The notes below the pieces were generated by a model. It was not told the DNA's origin. It did no database searches and was given only the letters and a program-made list of their open reading frames with translations. Positions 33,588 through 43,680 of a stretch of 64,000 nt of DNA are shown here, one piece after another; positions within the stretch are counted from its first letter, which is position 1; each line of letters starts with the position of its first letter. Source of the DNA: Candidula unifasciata (taxonomy: Eukaryota > Mollusca > Gastropoda > Stylommatophora > Geomitridae); assembly GCA_905116865.2 (NCBI GenBank), contig CAJHNH020002004.1:17501-81500 (forward strand). Reading direction: 5' to 3'. A program made the position numbers and the translations under genes.

Positions 33588-33765
33588 GGCTCTGTGGCTA
33601 AGTCGATGCGAACGCTTCGTAATGCCGGGGTGCCGGGTTCGAATCCAGCTGCGGGCCATGCTGGAGGTAAAATGCCTAGAAAAACCACACAACAGCCAGG
33701 GGCTGTTTATATCGGTTCTGCAACGTCCTGTAAAGGGATACGCAACTAACCAATGTTTCAAATAT
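33588..33765 (+). repeat. SINE family 3 copy with internal deletion
   Basis: Begins 17 bp after the exon 12 donor: gtcggctctgtggctaagtc, gggttcgaatccagctgcgg, then it jumps to ctagaaaaaccacacaacag and the usual tail. Confidence 0.9.
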
Positions 33766-33789
33766 TTCTTCTTTCCATTCTTCTGCTAT

Positions 33790-34084
33790 GGGCCTTGATG
33801 TGGTTGACAAATTTTGGTTTACAGCTAAGCTACCCTATCTGTACCTTTAGGCCTAACACATTCACTTTCAAAAAAGTTCTCAATTAGTTGCCTCTTATGA
33901 CATGCTTGTTAGGAGGCAGCAGGTTCGTATATGTCCCCTTGATGTGGTTGTTGAATTGTGGTTTACAGCTAAGCTACCCTATCTGTACCTTTAGGCCTAA
34001 CACATCCACTTTCAAAAATATTCTCAATTCGTTGCCTCTTATGACATGCTTGTTAGGAGGCAGCAGGTTCGTACATGTCCCCTC
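33790..34084. repeat. 148-bp tandem duplication of a family 6 fragment
   Basis: Two near-identical copies (33790-33936, 33937-34084), each with ggtttacagctaagctaccc, tgtacctttaggcctaacac and gcctcttatgacatgcttgt. Confidence 0.9.
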
Positions 34085-34294
34085 AAAACGGACATCGGGA
34101 CCCACACGGAAGCAATGATGGTCTTCACAACTCAGATAAGTTATTTCATAGCAGCTGTTGCACTTGTACATGACTCGTTGTCTTTCGGGAGAGTGGTTGG
34201 CGCCTGCTCCAAGCGTCGCACAAAGCACGAAACTATAGCTCCGGCGGCCAACCTTAGGTAATATCAGCTCGTTAAGAATAAGTGCTCGTCATCG

Positions 34295-34620
34295 TCAACC
34301 AGCAGGTCGTTTACAGAACGTCGCTCTCGTCACGGCACTTCAGAAATTCTATCGTTCTCTAGCCAATCATCCAGCCCTGTGTGCTTTCGTAGCTAATGCT
34401 TTCTCGGTGTCTTGTACCCACCTTCGTAGACGTCTGCCTCTGCCTCTTTTTCTTGAAATGTTACCCTTCACTACCGTTTTTTTAGGACACCGTGACATTT
34501 AACATACCGCTGCTTTCAGCACAAGATGCTGTTTATGAGCCAGTTTTCCTAAATACCCGGATCTTGTTTGGAGGTCGAAGTTTTACTTCTTCTTAGTCCG
34601 TGTATTTTAAGAATTTAATT
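34295..34620 (-). pseudogene. LINE 3' end, minus strand
   Basis: The complement reads RGRGRRLRRWVQDTEKALAT, KAHRAG, LARER, SAVTRATFCKRPAG with stops. Same element end as 21815-22040. Confidence 0.75.
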
Positions 34621-34869
34621 CTCTTTAGCAGTGCATTTTAAAAGCTTTTTTTTTTTTTTTTTTTTGAAATGATTGAGTAAGAGTCTTTGGCTTAGATCCA
34701 CACGTAACCAGGGGAAATATACATGGTTTCAAAATATTCACTTTACAACTCATTTGCAGGTGCCTAGTGCTTGTAGTTTATTAGTAATTACGTCTTGTCC
34801 CTGCCCGTGTATCAGCTCCGAGCAACAGTTCTGATTGATACAGGTTAATGTTTGTCATCGTTATCATAG

Positions 34870-34976
34870 GTCACAGAGAACTGAACTGTCCGGACACTCA
34901 GTGCATGTGTACGTGTGTCTAGATATGGCAGTAGACTTCAGCCACTTTAAAGTTGTCTATTACCAGGCCCACGAGA
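34870..34976 (+). CDS. Exon 13: module B, segment 1
   Basis: Acceptor tcatcgttatcatag, donor GAGA|gtaagt; phase 2 in, phase 1 out, 107 nt. The product is SQRTELSGHS then HVYVCLDMAVDFSHFKVVYY and QAHE. One cysteine; counterpart of exon 7. Confidence 0.88.
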
Positions 34977-35320
34977 GTAAGTCTTGATGGTGGTGGTCAT
35001 GTATTGTATCATTCTTGCCTTTTTATAAGCTTTTATTCTGTTTGCTGTTGTCTTTTTGTTCGTTTCCTTGTCTAGTAACATTTTGCGTTCAATTTATTTC
35101 CTGATAAACTATTGGGCTGACAGATTGCACTTATGCACTTTAATGGTTATTTTCTGTGTTTAGTGTTTAATAAAAACCTATGAACAAAATATATAAACAA
35201 ATCCTTAACCAAGGGAGACCACTTGTTATGTTTTTATTTTTAATTATTTGTATTTTTAATTTAAAATAGTCTTGGGTTCGCTGGTTATTGGAAGTCGTCT
35301 GCTGTCAATTAAATATAGAA
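34977..35320. other. Intron 13, first part, unrecognised
   Basis: AT-rich; nothing supported. Confidence 0.5.
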
Positions 35321-35324
35321 GAAA

Positions 35325-35455
35325 AAGTAAGTAAGTAAAGGACCCTTTTCCAAGAATTTAGGCGTATAGGGCATATAGGGCTAGACCTATATTTTTATAA
35401 ACCAATCGGCACAAGATGGGTTCGCTCCTTGGAGGAGCCGGACTTTTAAAAAAAT
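35325..35455 (-). repeat. SINE family 2 tail copy
   Basis: aagtaaaggacccttttcca, gcatatagggctagacctat and aaaccaatcggcacaagatg. It jumps to gaggagccggactttt, so the core is deleted. Confidence 0.8.
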
Positions 35456-35504
35456 ATAGAAGACCTGCATAGAAAATATAAATAATTATTTTTAAAAAAG
35501 TAAA

Positions 35505-35645
35505 ACTTGGAGCCGTGGTGCCACAGTGCTTGCCCAAAGGTCATAAGGTCTTTGGTTCGAATCCACAGGGCCATGGGCACCAAAACCGGCGAGCTTAGGT
35601 TCCTTGACACCCCCCCCCCTCCCCACAACAAAAAATGTGTGAGTT
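35505..35645 (+). repeat. tRNA-like SINE head
   Basis: ggagccgtggtgccacagtg, then ggttcgaatccacagggcca. A C run follows. A family separate from those above. Confidence 0.6.
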
Positions 35646-35962
35646 GTTTAAATCCTTTCCCCACCCAATTTGTATACGGCTCAGTGCTCTTGCACGGATC
35701 ACATTATGTTCATAATTGACTATGGTTCCCCAGCCTGGCATGAGTTTTCAGAAAAGTCTTAGAAAGTCAAATCAATTGGCATAATCCACACAACACACCA
35801 AGGCGCCATTGGTCTACAAACATCTGAATCTAGCACCTTTGACATGAAGATGTTCATTTACTTTTCTCTTCCACAATAAAATGTATTGGAGTGCTGTTAA
35901 TAATTTTCTAAGATTGTTGATATTTACGTATGAGGTTTTGTAAGTGCATGTTTTGGTTACAG

Positions 35963-36091
35963 CCAAACACGCAGATCTGGACGATCATGTAGCTGTTTTA
36001 AACGCTGGAGTGTCTGTAGAATCTATGGAGGTTATCTGTGCTAACCGCTCCCAGTATGATCCCGCTCTTTACAGTGTCCTAGTGAAATTCG
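35963..36091 (+). CDS. Exon 14: module B, segment 2
   Basis: Acceptor gttttggttacag, donor TTCG|gtgagt; phase 1-1, 129 nt. The product is KHADLDDHVAVLNAGVSVES then MEVICANRSQYDPALYSVLV and KF. One cysteine and sequon NRS. Counterpart of exon 8. Confidence 0.87.
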
Positions 36092-36134
36092 GTGAGTTTC
36101 TGTATCCAAGTGTTTTAGATATTGTGGACAACTT

Positions 36135-36455
36135 CTTAGATGTCTCATAGAAGTGATCTATTTAATGAGGTTTTAGTCCTCTCATAGAAGTGGTCTATTT
36201 AAAAATGTTCAAGTTCTCTCATAAAGGTGATCAATTTATTAATTTTTTACTTTTTTCATAGAAATGATCTATTTAATAATGTTTTAGTTCTCTCATAGAA
36301 GTGATCTGTTTAAAAATGTTTTAGTTCTCTTATAGAAGTGACATATTTAATGTTTTCGTTCTCCAATAAAAGTAATCTTTTTATTAATTTTAGTTCTCCC
36401 ATAGAAGAAATCTCTTTGATTAATTTCTTAGTTGTCTCATAGAAGTATTTTTTTT
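36135..36455. repeat. Tandem repeat, about 36-bp unit
   Basis: Diverged units around ctcatagaagtgatctattt and aataatgttttagtt, starting about 45 bp after the exon 14 donor. Confidence 0.85.
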
Positions 36456-36477
36456 TATGTATGTATATGTGTATGTT

Positions 36478-36563
<86 letters not shown>
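36478..36563. repeat. TG then TA microsatellite next to the exon 15 acceptor
   Basis: (GT)n followed by about 34 TA units. The tract stops nine bases before the exon 15 boundary, taking the place of a normal pyrimidine tract. Confidence 0.95.
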
Positions 36564-36566
<3 letters not shown>

Positions 36567-36572
36567 CAACAG

Positions 36573-36731
36573 TCCACGTGGATTCAAGCGTCACACGATG
36601 CCCTGTCAACCTTAACGGAGTCTACAAAACAGCAGTGAGCATGGGTAATTTCACGCTCAGCACTTGTGACAGTGACACCCGAATCGGGCTCTCCAGCTCC
36701 TTGGATCAACCTTGTATGTGGTGTAAACCTG
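36573..36731 (+). CDS. Exon 15: module B, segment 3 (four cysteines)
   Basis: Acceptor ataattcaacag directly after a TA microsatellite, donor CCTG|gtaata; phase 1-1, 159 nt. The product includes [40 protein letters not shown] and DQPCMWCKP. Four cysteines, one CxxC, sequon NFT. Counterpart of exon 9. The lack of a pyrimidine tract is odd and may make the exon dependent on repeat length. Confidence 0.86.
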
Positions 36732-37340
36732 GTAATAGCCAGCCATGGAATATTGTTTGTTTGCTAGTTATGTTATGTTAATGTGGTTTTAGAATCGTCA
36801 TTTGTTAATGTCTATTGATATTACATTTCTGAAGTATATATTATACGCGGTGTTATATTTTTTTTCCAAGATGGGTAAATAAATTTGAGAAATACTTGGG
36901 CAGCCATTGGTAACAACAGTTATAACAGAGAAAAAAATGCATAATATTTATACACATCCGGAGAATAAATTAGCAGGGAATCACCAAACAAGCACTAAGA
37001 TAGGAAATAAATGGACTGAGGAAACAGGAAGTCCTAGAGAAACCCTTAAACGAACGTTGATGAGAGGGGCCAAGAGGTGTTGGACTAAATTTCATCCATG
37101 GTTTCGAAGATTTTGCGCAGGATAAATGAAAGAGAAAAAACAAGGAGGGGAGGGGAGTGTAGATAGCAAGGCATATGTGACATGTAATGGAACAACAAAA
37201 CAATGAAAAAATGCATGAATATGTTTTCAATCCATATTTTGTAGTTATTTATATGCTCTGTGTGTGTGAGAGTGTGTGTGCGTGTGTGCCTAACATTTTC
37301 TATATTATTAAACGTGTCATTTATATCATATTACATTCAG
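36732..37340. other. Intron 15
   Basis: No repeat family recognised. A short gtgtgtgtgagagtgtgtgt tract near 37260. Confidence 0.5.
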
Positions 37341-37456
37341 CAGACGTTAACTATCGATGTGTCCATGCTATCAGTGGAGCTGGTTCTACATTTGTAACTC
37401 TGATACACATTGATCAGCAACAACACAAGGACACAGAGGTCCACTTTAGTTGTTTT
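37341..37456 (+). CDS. Exon 16: module B, segment 4
   Basis: Acceptor atattacattcag, donor TTT|gtaagt; phase 1 in, phase 0 out, 116 nt, exactly the length and phases of exon 10. The product is DVNYRCVHAISGAGSTFVTL then IHIDQQQHKDTEVHFSCF. Two cysteines in the same places, and VTL and terminal F-x-C-[LF] are shared with exon 10. Confidence 0.9.
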
Positions 37457-37893
37457 GTAAGTTGTCAATATGCCTGTAATATTATTCCTAATTCTTTCAT
37501 TCCCAAGCAACTACTGGTGTATAAGTGTCACAACTAGGGCTGTACCGAATATTCGCTTCGTATTCGCTTCGGGGCCGAATAGTGGACCTACTAGCTATTC
37601 GGTATTCGGCCGAATAGTGGCGGTCGGGCCGAATACGAATAGTGATTTCTTCATACACTGCGATGGACTAAAATAACTCTCTCATTAATAATGTCACAAT
37701 TTATAGTCGACTTTTCTTGATTTTCGCCGCGGCACCCCTGTCATACGCACCCAGTTTTAGAACCTCTGCTGTAATGCCTCGGAGTCAGGTGCTGTTACCA
37801 CGCAAACGGGTCGCCGTTTTTCCCGCTACGAAAGATTTAGGCATCGCTACTGTTGTGTTAAAGAAGGCATGAAGAAACTTAAAAGTGTATCTC

Positions 37894-37998
<105 letters not shown>

Positions 37999-38194
37999 AT
38001 GCATTTTTTGTTCTATCGGGGTGTCTTTTCCCAAATCAAATTGAAGATATTGCAAACGAGAATATGAAGGTGCATTTAAATTACATTGAACGAACGCCTG
38101 AACGAAAACTGATTTAAATGCGAATTTGGCACATGGATAAAATCAGATGAAAGATGCATCACTAAAATAAAAAACAAAATAGGACAGGCTAAAA

Positions 38195-38660
38195 ATGCAT
38201 TTTATATTTTTTAAAAAAAGAACATTTTGTGCAATATATCGTTGTCTTGCTTGCTACATACATCCAGTTTTAACATATGGCTATGAGTCCTGGACAATCG
38301 GTAGCCAGGCCAAACAATTTTTTGAGGCCTCAGAGATGTGGTTTTACAGAACAATGCTTAAAATACCTTGGACAGCTTAAAAAAAGCAACCACTATGTTT
38401 TGAAAGAGGCGGGAGCCCGAAGACAACTAATCGCAGACATCAGAAGAAGACAGTCATCATATAGAAAGAGTGAAAATGGAACATGTGGTGACCACTGGAA
38501 GGATTTGTGGAAGGAGAGATAGAAAAGACAACGAGAGAAGATTCTTGACAGTCGTTGCATGTCATGGAGGTGTGTCAGCACACAAACTGATACATGCTGC
38601 AGGAGATCGCAGTTTGTGGCGAGGCAAAATCGCCACACCAGTCGGCGAGGCACCTGATGA
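38195..38660 (+). pseudogene. LINE ORF2 C-terminus inside the hAT-like element
   Basis: Reads CLACYIHPVLTYGYESWTIG, FYRTMLKIPWTA, then ENGTCGDHWKDLWKERKRQREKILDS-like frames and a GVSAHKLIHAAGDRSLWRGK end. Same family as the minus-strand copy at 52480-53010. Confidence 0.8.
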
Positions 38661-38801
38661 TGATGATACACTATTCGTATTCGTATTCGGCCGAATAGTT
38701 GGTCCCACTATTCGTATTCGGCCGAATAGTGAAAACCACTATTCGGTACAGCCCTAGTCACAACCACTTATTTTCACTCGATAGCATAATGTGCCCTATT
38801 C

Positions 38802-38886
<85 letters not shown>
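38802..38886. repeat. TA microsatellite
   Basis: About 42 TA units just outside the hAT-like element. Confidence 0.97.
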
Positions 38887-38892
<6 letters not shown>

Positions 38893-39097
38893 TATATATA
38901 TATGGTCAGGACATAATAACGAAAGAACAGATTTCATTTTCAAATTTTTTTTTTTTGCAGCATTAGAATTGAACACAGAGGCCCGTCTAACATTCTGCCC
39001 TTCTTATCTATCTCCTTTTAGACATAATTTCATGTATACATCTGTTAACACATTTTCAAAACATTATCAGTAGTAGCAAAATTTTAAATACAAGCAC

Positions 39098-39655
39098 TGG
39101 AATGTGCTCGAATTACTCATGCACTTCTAACCACAGTTAACCATAGTAATTGTAATAAATCTAGGGGACACATGCACTTCTAACCACAGTTAACCATAGT
39201 AATTGTAATCAATCTAGAGGACACATGCACTTTTAACCACAGTTAACCATAGTAATTGTAATCAATCTAGGGGACACATGCACTTCTAACCACAGTTAAC
39301 CATAGTAATTGTAATCAATCTAGGGCACACATGCACTTTTAACCACAGTTAACCATAGTAATTGTAATCAATCTAGGGCACACATGCACATCTAACCACA
39401 GTTAACCATAGTAATTGTAATAAATCTAGGAGACACATGTACTTCTAACCACAGTTAACCATAGTAATTGTAATCAATCTAGGGCACACATGCACTTTTA
39501 ACCACAGTTAACCATAGTAATTGTAATCAATCTAGGGCACACATGCACTTCTAACCACAGTTAACCATAGTAATTGTAATAAATCTAGGGCACACTTGCA
39601 CTTTTAACCACAGTTAACCATAGTAATTGTAATAAATCTAGGGGACACATGCACT
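39098..39655. repeat. Minisatellite, 53-bp unit, about ten copies
   Basis: Highly uniform head-to-tail copies of a unit containing cttctaaccacagttaacca and tagtaattgtaataaatcta. Unit spacing of 53 bp measured at 39121, 39174 and 39227. Contains a near-palindromic gttaac. Intron 16. Confidence 0.95.
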
Positions 39656-40094
39656 TTTTTCTGTAAAAAAAGATAGCCTCTCCACGCAACTGTGTATATT
39701 TGCTTCTTTATATGTACTGATTTCATTATGGCTGTTTCTTTGTTCACTTTGAGTATTTCCTGCTGGACTTTATGGTAACGAAAAAGGTAAAGTGCGTTTT
39801 GGAGTTTGTCATCACACCCGTCCACAGCCTTCTGTCTGATGTGTTGTCAATCGTTTTTGTAAACAAATGCTTCTCTGTGCCATGACGCCACCCCGACTAA
39901 CACCATCTTGTTTCGTTTCCGCCGCCTTTTGAAAATCAAATTCTGTTTCTCCCAGTATGGGTTTCGCGGCCCTATTGTGGTGGGTCGGAAGAATAGGCCC
40001 ACTGCCTCACCAACAATCGTGTTAAAACAGTCGACTCATTAGGGGTTTCCTTACACATTATTGGCGTTCTTTACGTCCTTTTTAGGACGTAATT

Positions 40095-40290
40095 TTTTGT
40101 TATTTGAAGCCCCACTCTGGCTTTTGCCAGGGGCCGCAATATAGGCAGGCCATCAATATGGCCAATTGTCTGAACGCGGTTTCTGGGACCTCTCCACTGC
40201 GATCCTCATCCACAAGGTGGCACTTTGTGTCATCGGGTGTTTATCGCTTGTGTGATGTCCTGGTGGGGTAGAAAGTCAGTCAGTCAGGGT
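40095..40290 (+). repeat. Dispersed repeat R, copy 3
   Basis: cactctggcttttgccaggg, atataggcaggcc, gacctctccac, gtgtcatcgggtgtttatcg and the end tagaaagtcagtcagtcagg. Preceded by the inverted gtcctttttaggac motif. Confidence 0.88.
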
Positions 40291-40510
40291 TTTTCTTCAA
40301 AATCGGAGTGCCTCTGCCCGGGACTCAAGAAACCAATAGTCTGCATATAAATAAGCCATATTTGTACAATGGACGTGCACTCAACTCTCGGGATGTGGAA
40401 GAAGATTGAAACCCAGAAGTGGACGAATATCCAGAAATTTCTTCCGGAGTTTAAAGCCGGTGAACGTGAAGAAGAAGTGATTATGAATCTAAACTTAAAA
40501 ATAAGAACAT
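40291..40510. repeat. Dispersed repeat family 6 copy
   Basis: caaaatcggagtgcctctgc, aatagtctgcatataaataa and the following gaccca/gaagattgaaaccc text. Related to 50930 and 53280 (opposite strand). Confidence 0.55.
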
Positions 40511-40593
40511 AAAGCAAATTATATCGACAGTTAAACACAAACGCTGTCTCCAACTTGTTATTTTCCATGTTTTTGGCTTATAATTACCAACAG

Positions 40594-40708
40594 GCTTACC
40601 AGAAGATGGGATCAGTTCTCAAACTCACTTTGGCTTCTATGGGTTGCCAGGCTGGTCAGAACTACGAAAATGTCAGCAAGGGTTCGGCGTTTTTCTTTCA
40701 CCACATCA
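40594..40708 (+). CDS. Exon 17: module B, segment 5
   Basis: Acceptor ataattaccaacag, donor ATCA|gtaagt; phase 0 in, phase 1 out, 115 nt. The product is AYQKMGSVLKLTLASMGCQA then GQNYENVSKGSAFFFHHI. One cysteine, sequon NVS. Counterpart of exon 11. Its last base can join either microexon 18 (Ser) or, by skipping, exon 19 (Thr) in frame. Confidence 0.87.
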
Positions 40709-40904
40709 GTAAGTCTATGACATTTTCTGCCTCTCATAAACCAGCTAGAATGCTGTCTTATCTATATTTGTTTTCCTTGAATTATGTTCCTGTATTTGTG
40801 TCTTTAATATTGTTGGATCATCTTTCGCTGGACAACTAGAAAATAGAACAGTCTGAGGAAATGTGGATTTACAAACGAATAGGTTGTATTCCATAGGAAC
40901 AAAG

Positions 40905-41175
40905 TAATCAAATAGACCGGTTCTGGAAAGACTACTAATGAAGGGAGATAATTTTAAAGAAATTGTAAACAGAGGCAGTGGGAATATTTCGGCCACATTA
41001 AAATATTGGAGATATTCATCGAAGCAAAGAGGTAGACAGCGATTGGGGGTGGGGGGAAACAACTTCAAGAGATGGACCAACAGCAGCCTGAGATACTGTA
41101 CGACTAAGACAAGAGATATAATGTGTTGAAGATCTGTTGCAGCCAATCTTCATTGCGGAGACGGCACCTGATAGA
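40905..41175 (+). pseudogene. LINE C-terminal fragment
   Basis: Reads KEIVNRGSGNISATLKYWRY, then NNFKRWTNSSLRYCTTKTRD and RSVAANLHCGDGT. This corresponds to an (N)..EWTGL.....KAEDRE..R..V..SS..P...T end, degraded. Confidence 0.55.
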
Positions 41176-42234
41176 TTGATTGATTGATTTGCTTGTACGC
41201 TCTATAACTACGATATTATAATTGCTTGTCCCTATTTTGAGTCTATCAAAGTTCAATTTATTAATGACTAGTAGTGGTGCGTAATGGAGCCACAGTTGCA
41301 CAGTGATCAGATGCTTGTTTGTCGGTGCGAACATACTGGATTCAAAGTGGCATTAATCTAAATTTTCATAACAGACGAGGGGTTAGTTCCACTATAATCC
41401 CCTAACGGACCGCCTGTATACACACTAGCTCACTCAGTGTGGTGTCCTGGGGAGGGGGAGGTTGGGGGGGGGGGGGGGTTAACAAACGTAGGTCAGTCAG
41501 TTGCTGATAGTATTAACATCAGACGAATATCAGGAACTGACTTCATAGACTGTTGAATAATCACATTCGAATACATGACAACTTTAAGGAACACATATGT
41601 GCTCAATCCAAAAATGAACTTTGTTCAATAGTTAGCACTGTTATAGCTAAGATCAGTAGCTAAAACACGGGAATATAGCAGTGAAATTCTAAACTCACCG
41701 AATAGAACAATTTTAGGTCTAGCACCATATTTCCGGTACACCTTGACATAAATAAAGTTCACATTTTAATTACCACATAAAACAAGTATTCTTGGCACAT
41801 TGCTAGTCATTTTCCCCTTTCCTACCCATCACAGAAACTGGAGTTCGCAGCTTCTTAAGATTAATCTATGTGGAATTCATCTCTGATAAAAACTGATAAC
41901 AAAACGCAGCTCCTTTTGGTAAATGTCAAAAGTGAGGTGACCGTCTCTAAACTGGCAATATGATTTCGTCGTCTTCGTCTGCACCATGATGTTACGTGCT
42001 TAACACTCTTGACATGCTTAACAACAATACAGACAGCTTACAAGATAGTGGAATGGTTGTTATAATTTATATCACTCTTTAAAAATTTTCATTTAAACGT
42101 CGCTCTCATACTTGGCCCTGCTTATTGCTGTAATATGGTCTTGTCTTGTATGTAATTTGTATTACGTATGTTGGTAAACAAATGTGAGTGAGAGACAGAA
42201 TGCTAAAATATCTTCTTTCTGTGTCCTTTTGCAG
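41176..42234. other. Intron 17, 3' part, unrecognised
   Basis: A G run at about 41463-41479. No gene. The tract before the microexon (tatcttctttctgtgtcctt ttgcag) is one of the best pyrimidine tracts in the gene. Confidence 0.55.
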
Positions 42235-42243
42235 GTGAATGCC
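42235..42243 (+). CDS. Microexon 18 (9 nt) with a second, downstream donor
   Basis: Strong acceptor (ctttctgtgtccttttgcag), then nine bases gtgaatgcc, then donor gtgagt; phase 1-1. It adds Glu-Cys and completes Ser and Pro codons (S-E-C-P) just before the membrane helix. A second strong donor, gtaagt at 42276, would extend the exon to 41 nt (42235-42275, ending phase 0). Joined to exon 19, that reading terminates after seven codons (LQVTTST then stop), giving a soluble ectodomain. Skipping the exon also keeps the frame. The extra Cys could pair with an odd cysteine of the module. Confidence 0.6.
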
Positions 42244-42389
42244 GTGAGTATTTGTGTGGTGCTGTTGCTAAAACAGTAAGTGTGATTTATAAGAAAATGG
42301 TCGGTCAGATCGAGAAGAATATAAACATATAGAAACAGATTCGGATACTTTGAGAGGAGATGGGCACCACCAAGCATCTTCCTCTTTGT

Positions 42390-43099
42390 GGAGCTAGCAG
42401 CGCGTTTTCATTCTCTCTCGTCGCTTTATGATTTTTTACATTTTTTTAATTTCCATCATGCCTGGAACAAAAGACGAGGTTGCTGTTGAGACACCAGAAA
42501 CCACCACAGAGCCCATTGTTGCAAAAACAGTGGAAGATGTGAAGGCAAAGTCCGAAGAGTCTCCAGAGGTAGAAGAAAAAACTACAGAGGAAGAAAAGTC
42601 AGAGGAAACAAAAGATGAAACCACAAATGAAGCCAGTTCAGATGCAGCTGAATCAAATACAGAACCTGAGAGTGCTGCAGAAAAACGACCTGCAGAAGAC
42701 AAAGACGAGGATACTGAAGACGGAACCCCAAAGAAGAAGGCAAAAACAGATTCAAATGAGACAGAGTCATCAAACGGCACAGACGAGACGGAAGGAGCTG
42801 TCGAATCTGCTTAAATTCTTTCTTCATTCTCTGGATATCATTCGTTTCTTTGATCTCATTCCTAACTTGTAAAAAAATAAAAACCAGATGGTGTTTCGTT
42901 CGTTCTCCAAGGAATCTTGGTGTGTAATTTATAGTCAGGTCATAGCAGTCATCACGATTATCATTTCACGCTGTTCTTATCATAAATTGATTTTGTGTCA
43001 AGTGGATTTCTTGTAAAGGTGTGAGTATATTCATTCCTTAACCGCTTCATATTTGGTAGAATAAAAGTTTTTAAAGACAGTTTTAAAAAAAAAAAAAAA
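42390..43099 (+). mobile_element. Processed mRNA retrocopy carrying the prothymosin-like ORF
   Basis: The unit starts somewhere near 42380-42400 (a cttcctctttg pyrimidine-rich start after aagcat), contains an intact ORF, an AATAAA at 43060 and a 15-base A tract at 43085-43099 followed by gcatac. The hexamer aagcat is present before the start and overlaps the end of the A tract, a possible short target duplication. Together these fit LINE-mediated retroposition. The exact 5' end is uncertain. Confidence 0.65.
42458..42814 (+). CDS. Prothymosin-alpha-like acidic nuclear protein (retrogene)
   Basis: A 118-codon intronless ORF from ATG at 42458 (aatttccatcATGCC) to TAA. Composition is dominated by Glu, Thr, Ser, Asp, Ala and Lys, with no Cys, aromatic or large hydrophobic segment, so it is intrinsically disordered. 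The C-terminal half (EKRPAEDKDEDTEDG, then PKKKAKTD) resembles the (G)KRAAEDDEDDD...KKQKT nuclear-localisation end of prothymosin alpha, a chromatin and histone-binding chaperone. The N-terminus is not recognisably prothymosin. It lies in intron 18 of the large gene on the same strand. A longer in-frame ATG at 42428 would add ten hydrophobic residues and is less likely. An intact frame suggests a young or selected copy. Confidence 0.7.
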   Translation: MPGTKDEVAVETPETTTEPIVAKTVEDVKAKSEESPEVEEKTTEEEKSEETKDETTNEASSDAAESNTEPESAAEKRPAEDKDEDTEDGTPKKKAKTDSNETESSNGTDETEGAVESA

Positions 43100-43121
43100 G
43101 CATACTGTTTGTCCAGTAAAG

Positions 43122-43680
43122 ATGTATGATGGATTACAAGAACTTGAAATGCCAACTGCCGCGATGTCGCAGTTCGATATGATGTTAAAGAGCAAAATTA
43201 GTATCACAGTCAAGGTCAATATTTACAAATCACTGGTGCTGTCTATTTTCTTATATAGGTGTGAGAGTTTGACTCTCACCGTGGGAATAGAAAAGAGGAT
43301 TCAGGCTTTCGAATGTGAATGTTACAGATGCATTTTACGAATTAGTTTTTTAGAACATAAAACTAATAAATATGTCTGAGACAAAATATACAAATTGGCG
43401 GGACATCAGGAGCCTCTCTTGGCAGTGGTAAAACGTCACAAGCTAGCTTGGTTTGGGCTCGTGGTGAGACATGATTCGATTGCAAAGACTGTTTTTCAAG
43501 GAACACTAGGGGTAATCGAAGAAGTGGAGGGCAAAGAAGAACATGGAATAACATAAGAATATGGACAGGACTAAGTTATCATACACTTATTCATCAAGCA
43601 GAAGACAGAGAAAGATGGCAGGTTTTATGTACTAGTGCTTCCATTAATACACCTCCACCACCCTAATGGGTCAAGGGTTA
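43122..43680 (+). pseudogene. LINE ORF2 C-terminus
   Basis: Reads MLKSKISITVKVNIYKSLVL, YRCESLTLTVGIEKRIQAFE, CYRCILRISFLEHKTNKYV, then in other frames WNNIRIWTGLSYHTLIHQAE and DRERWQVLCTSASINTPPPP. Same family as 6075-6535. One stop and frameshifts; starts about 20 bp after the retrocopy A tract. Confidence 0.85.

Noticed and set aside
39098..39655. CRISPR-like array
   Set aside because: Repeats are contiguous without unique spacers, and the genome is eukaryotic; it is a minisatellite.
42428..42457. Upstream in-frame ATG for the prothymosin-like ORF
   Set aside because: Adds a hydrophobic MIFYIFLISI lead from T-rich leader sequence; the ATG at 42458 gives a family-like acidic N-terminus.
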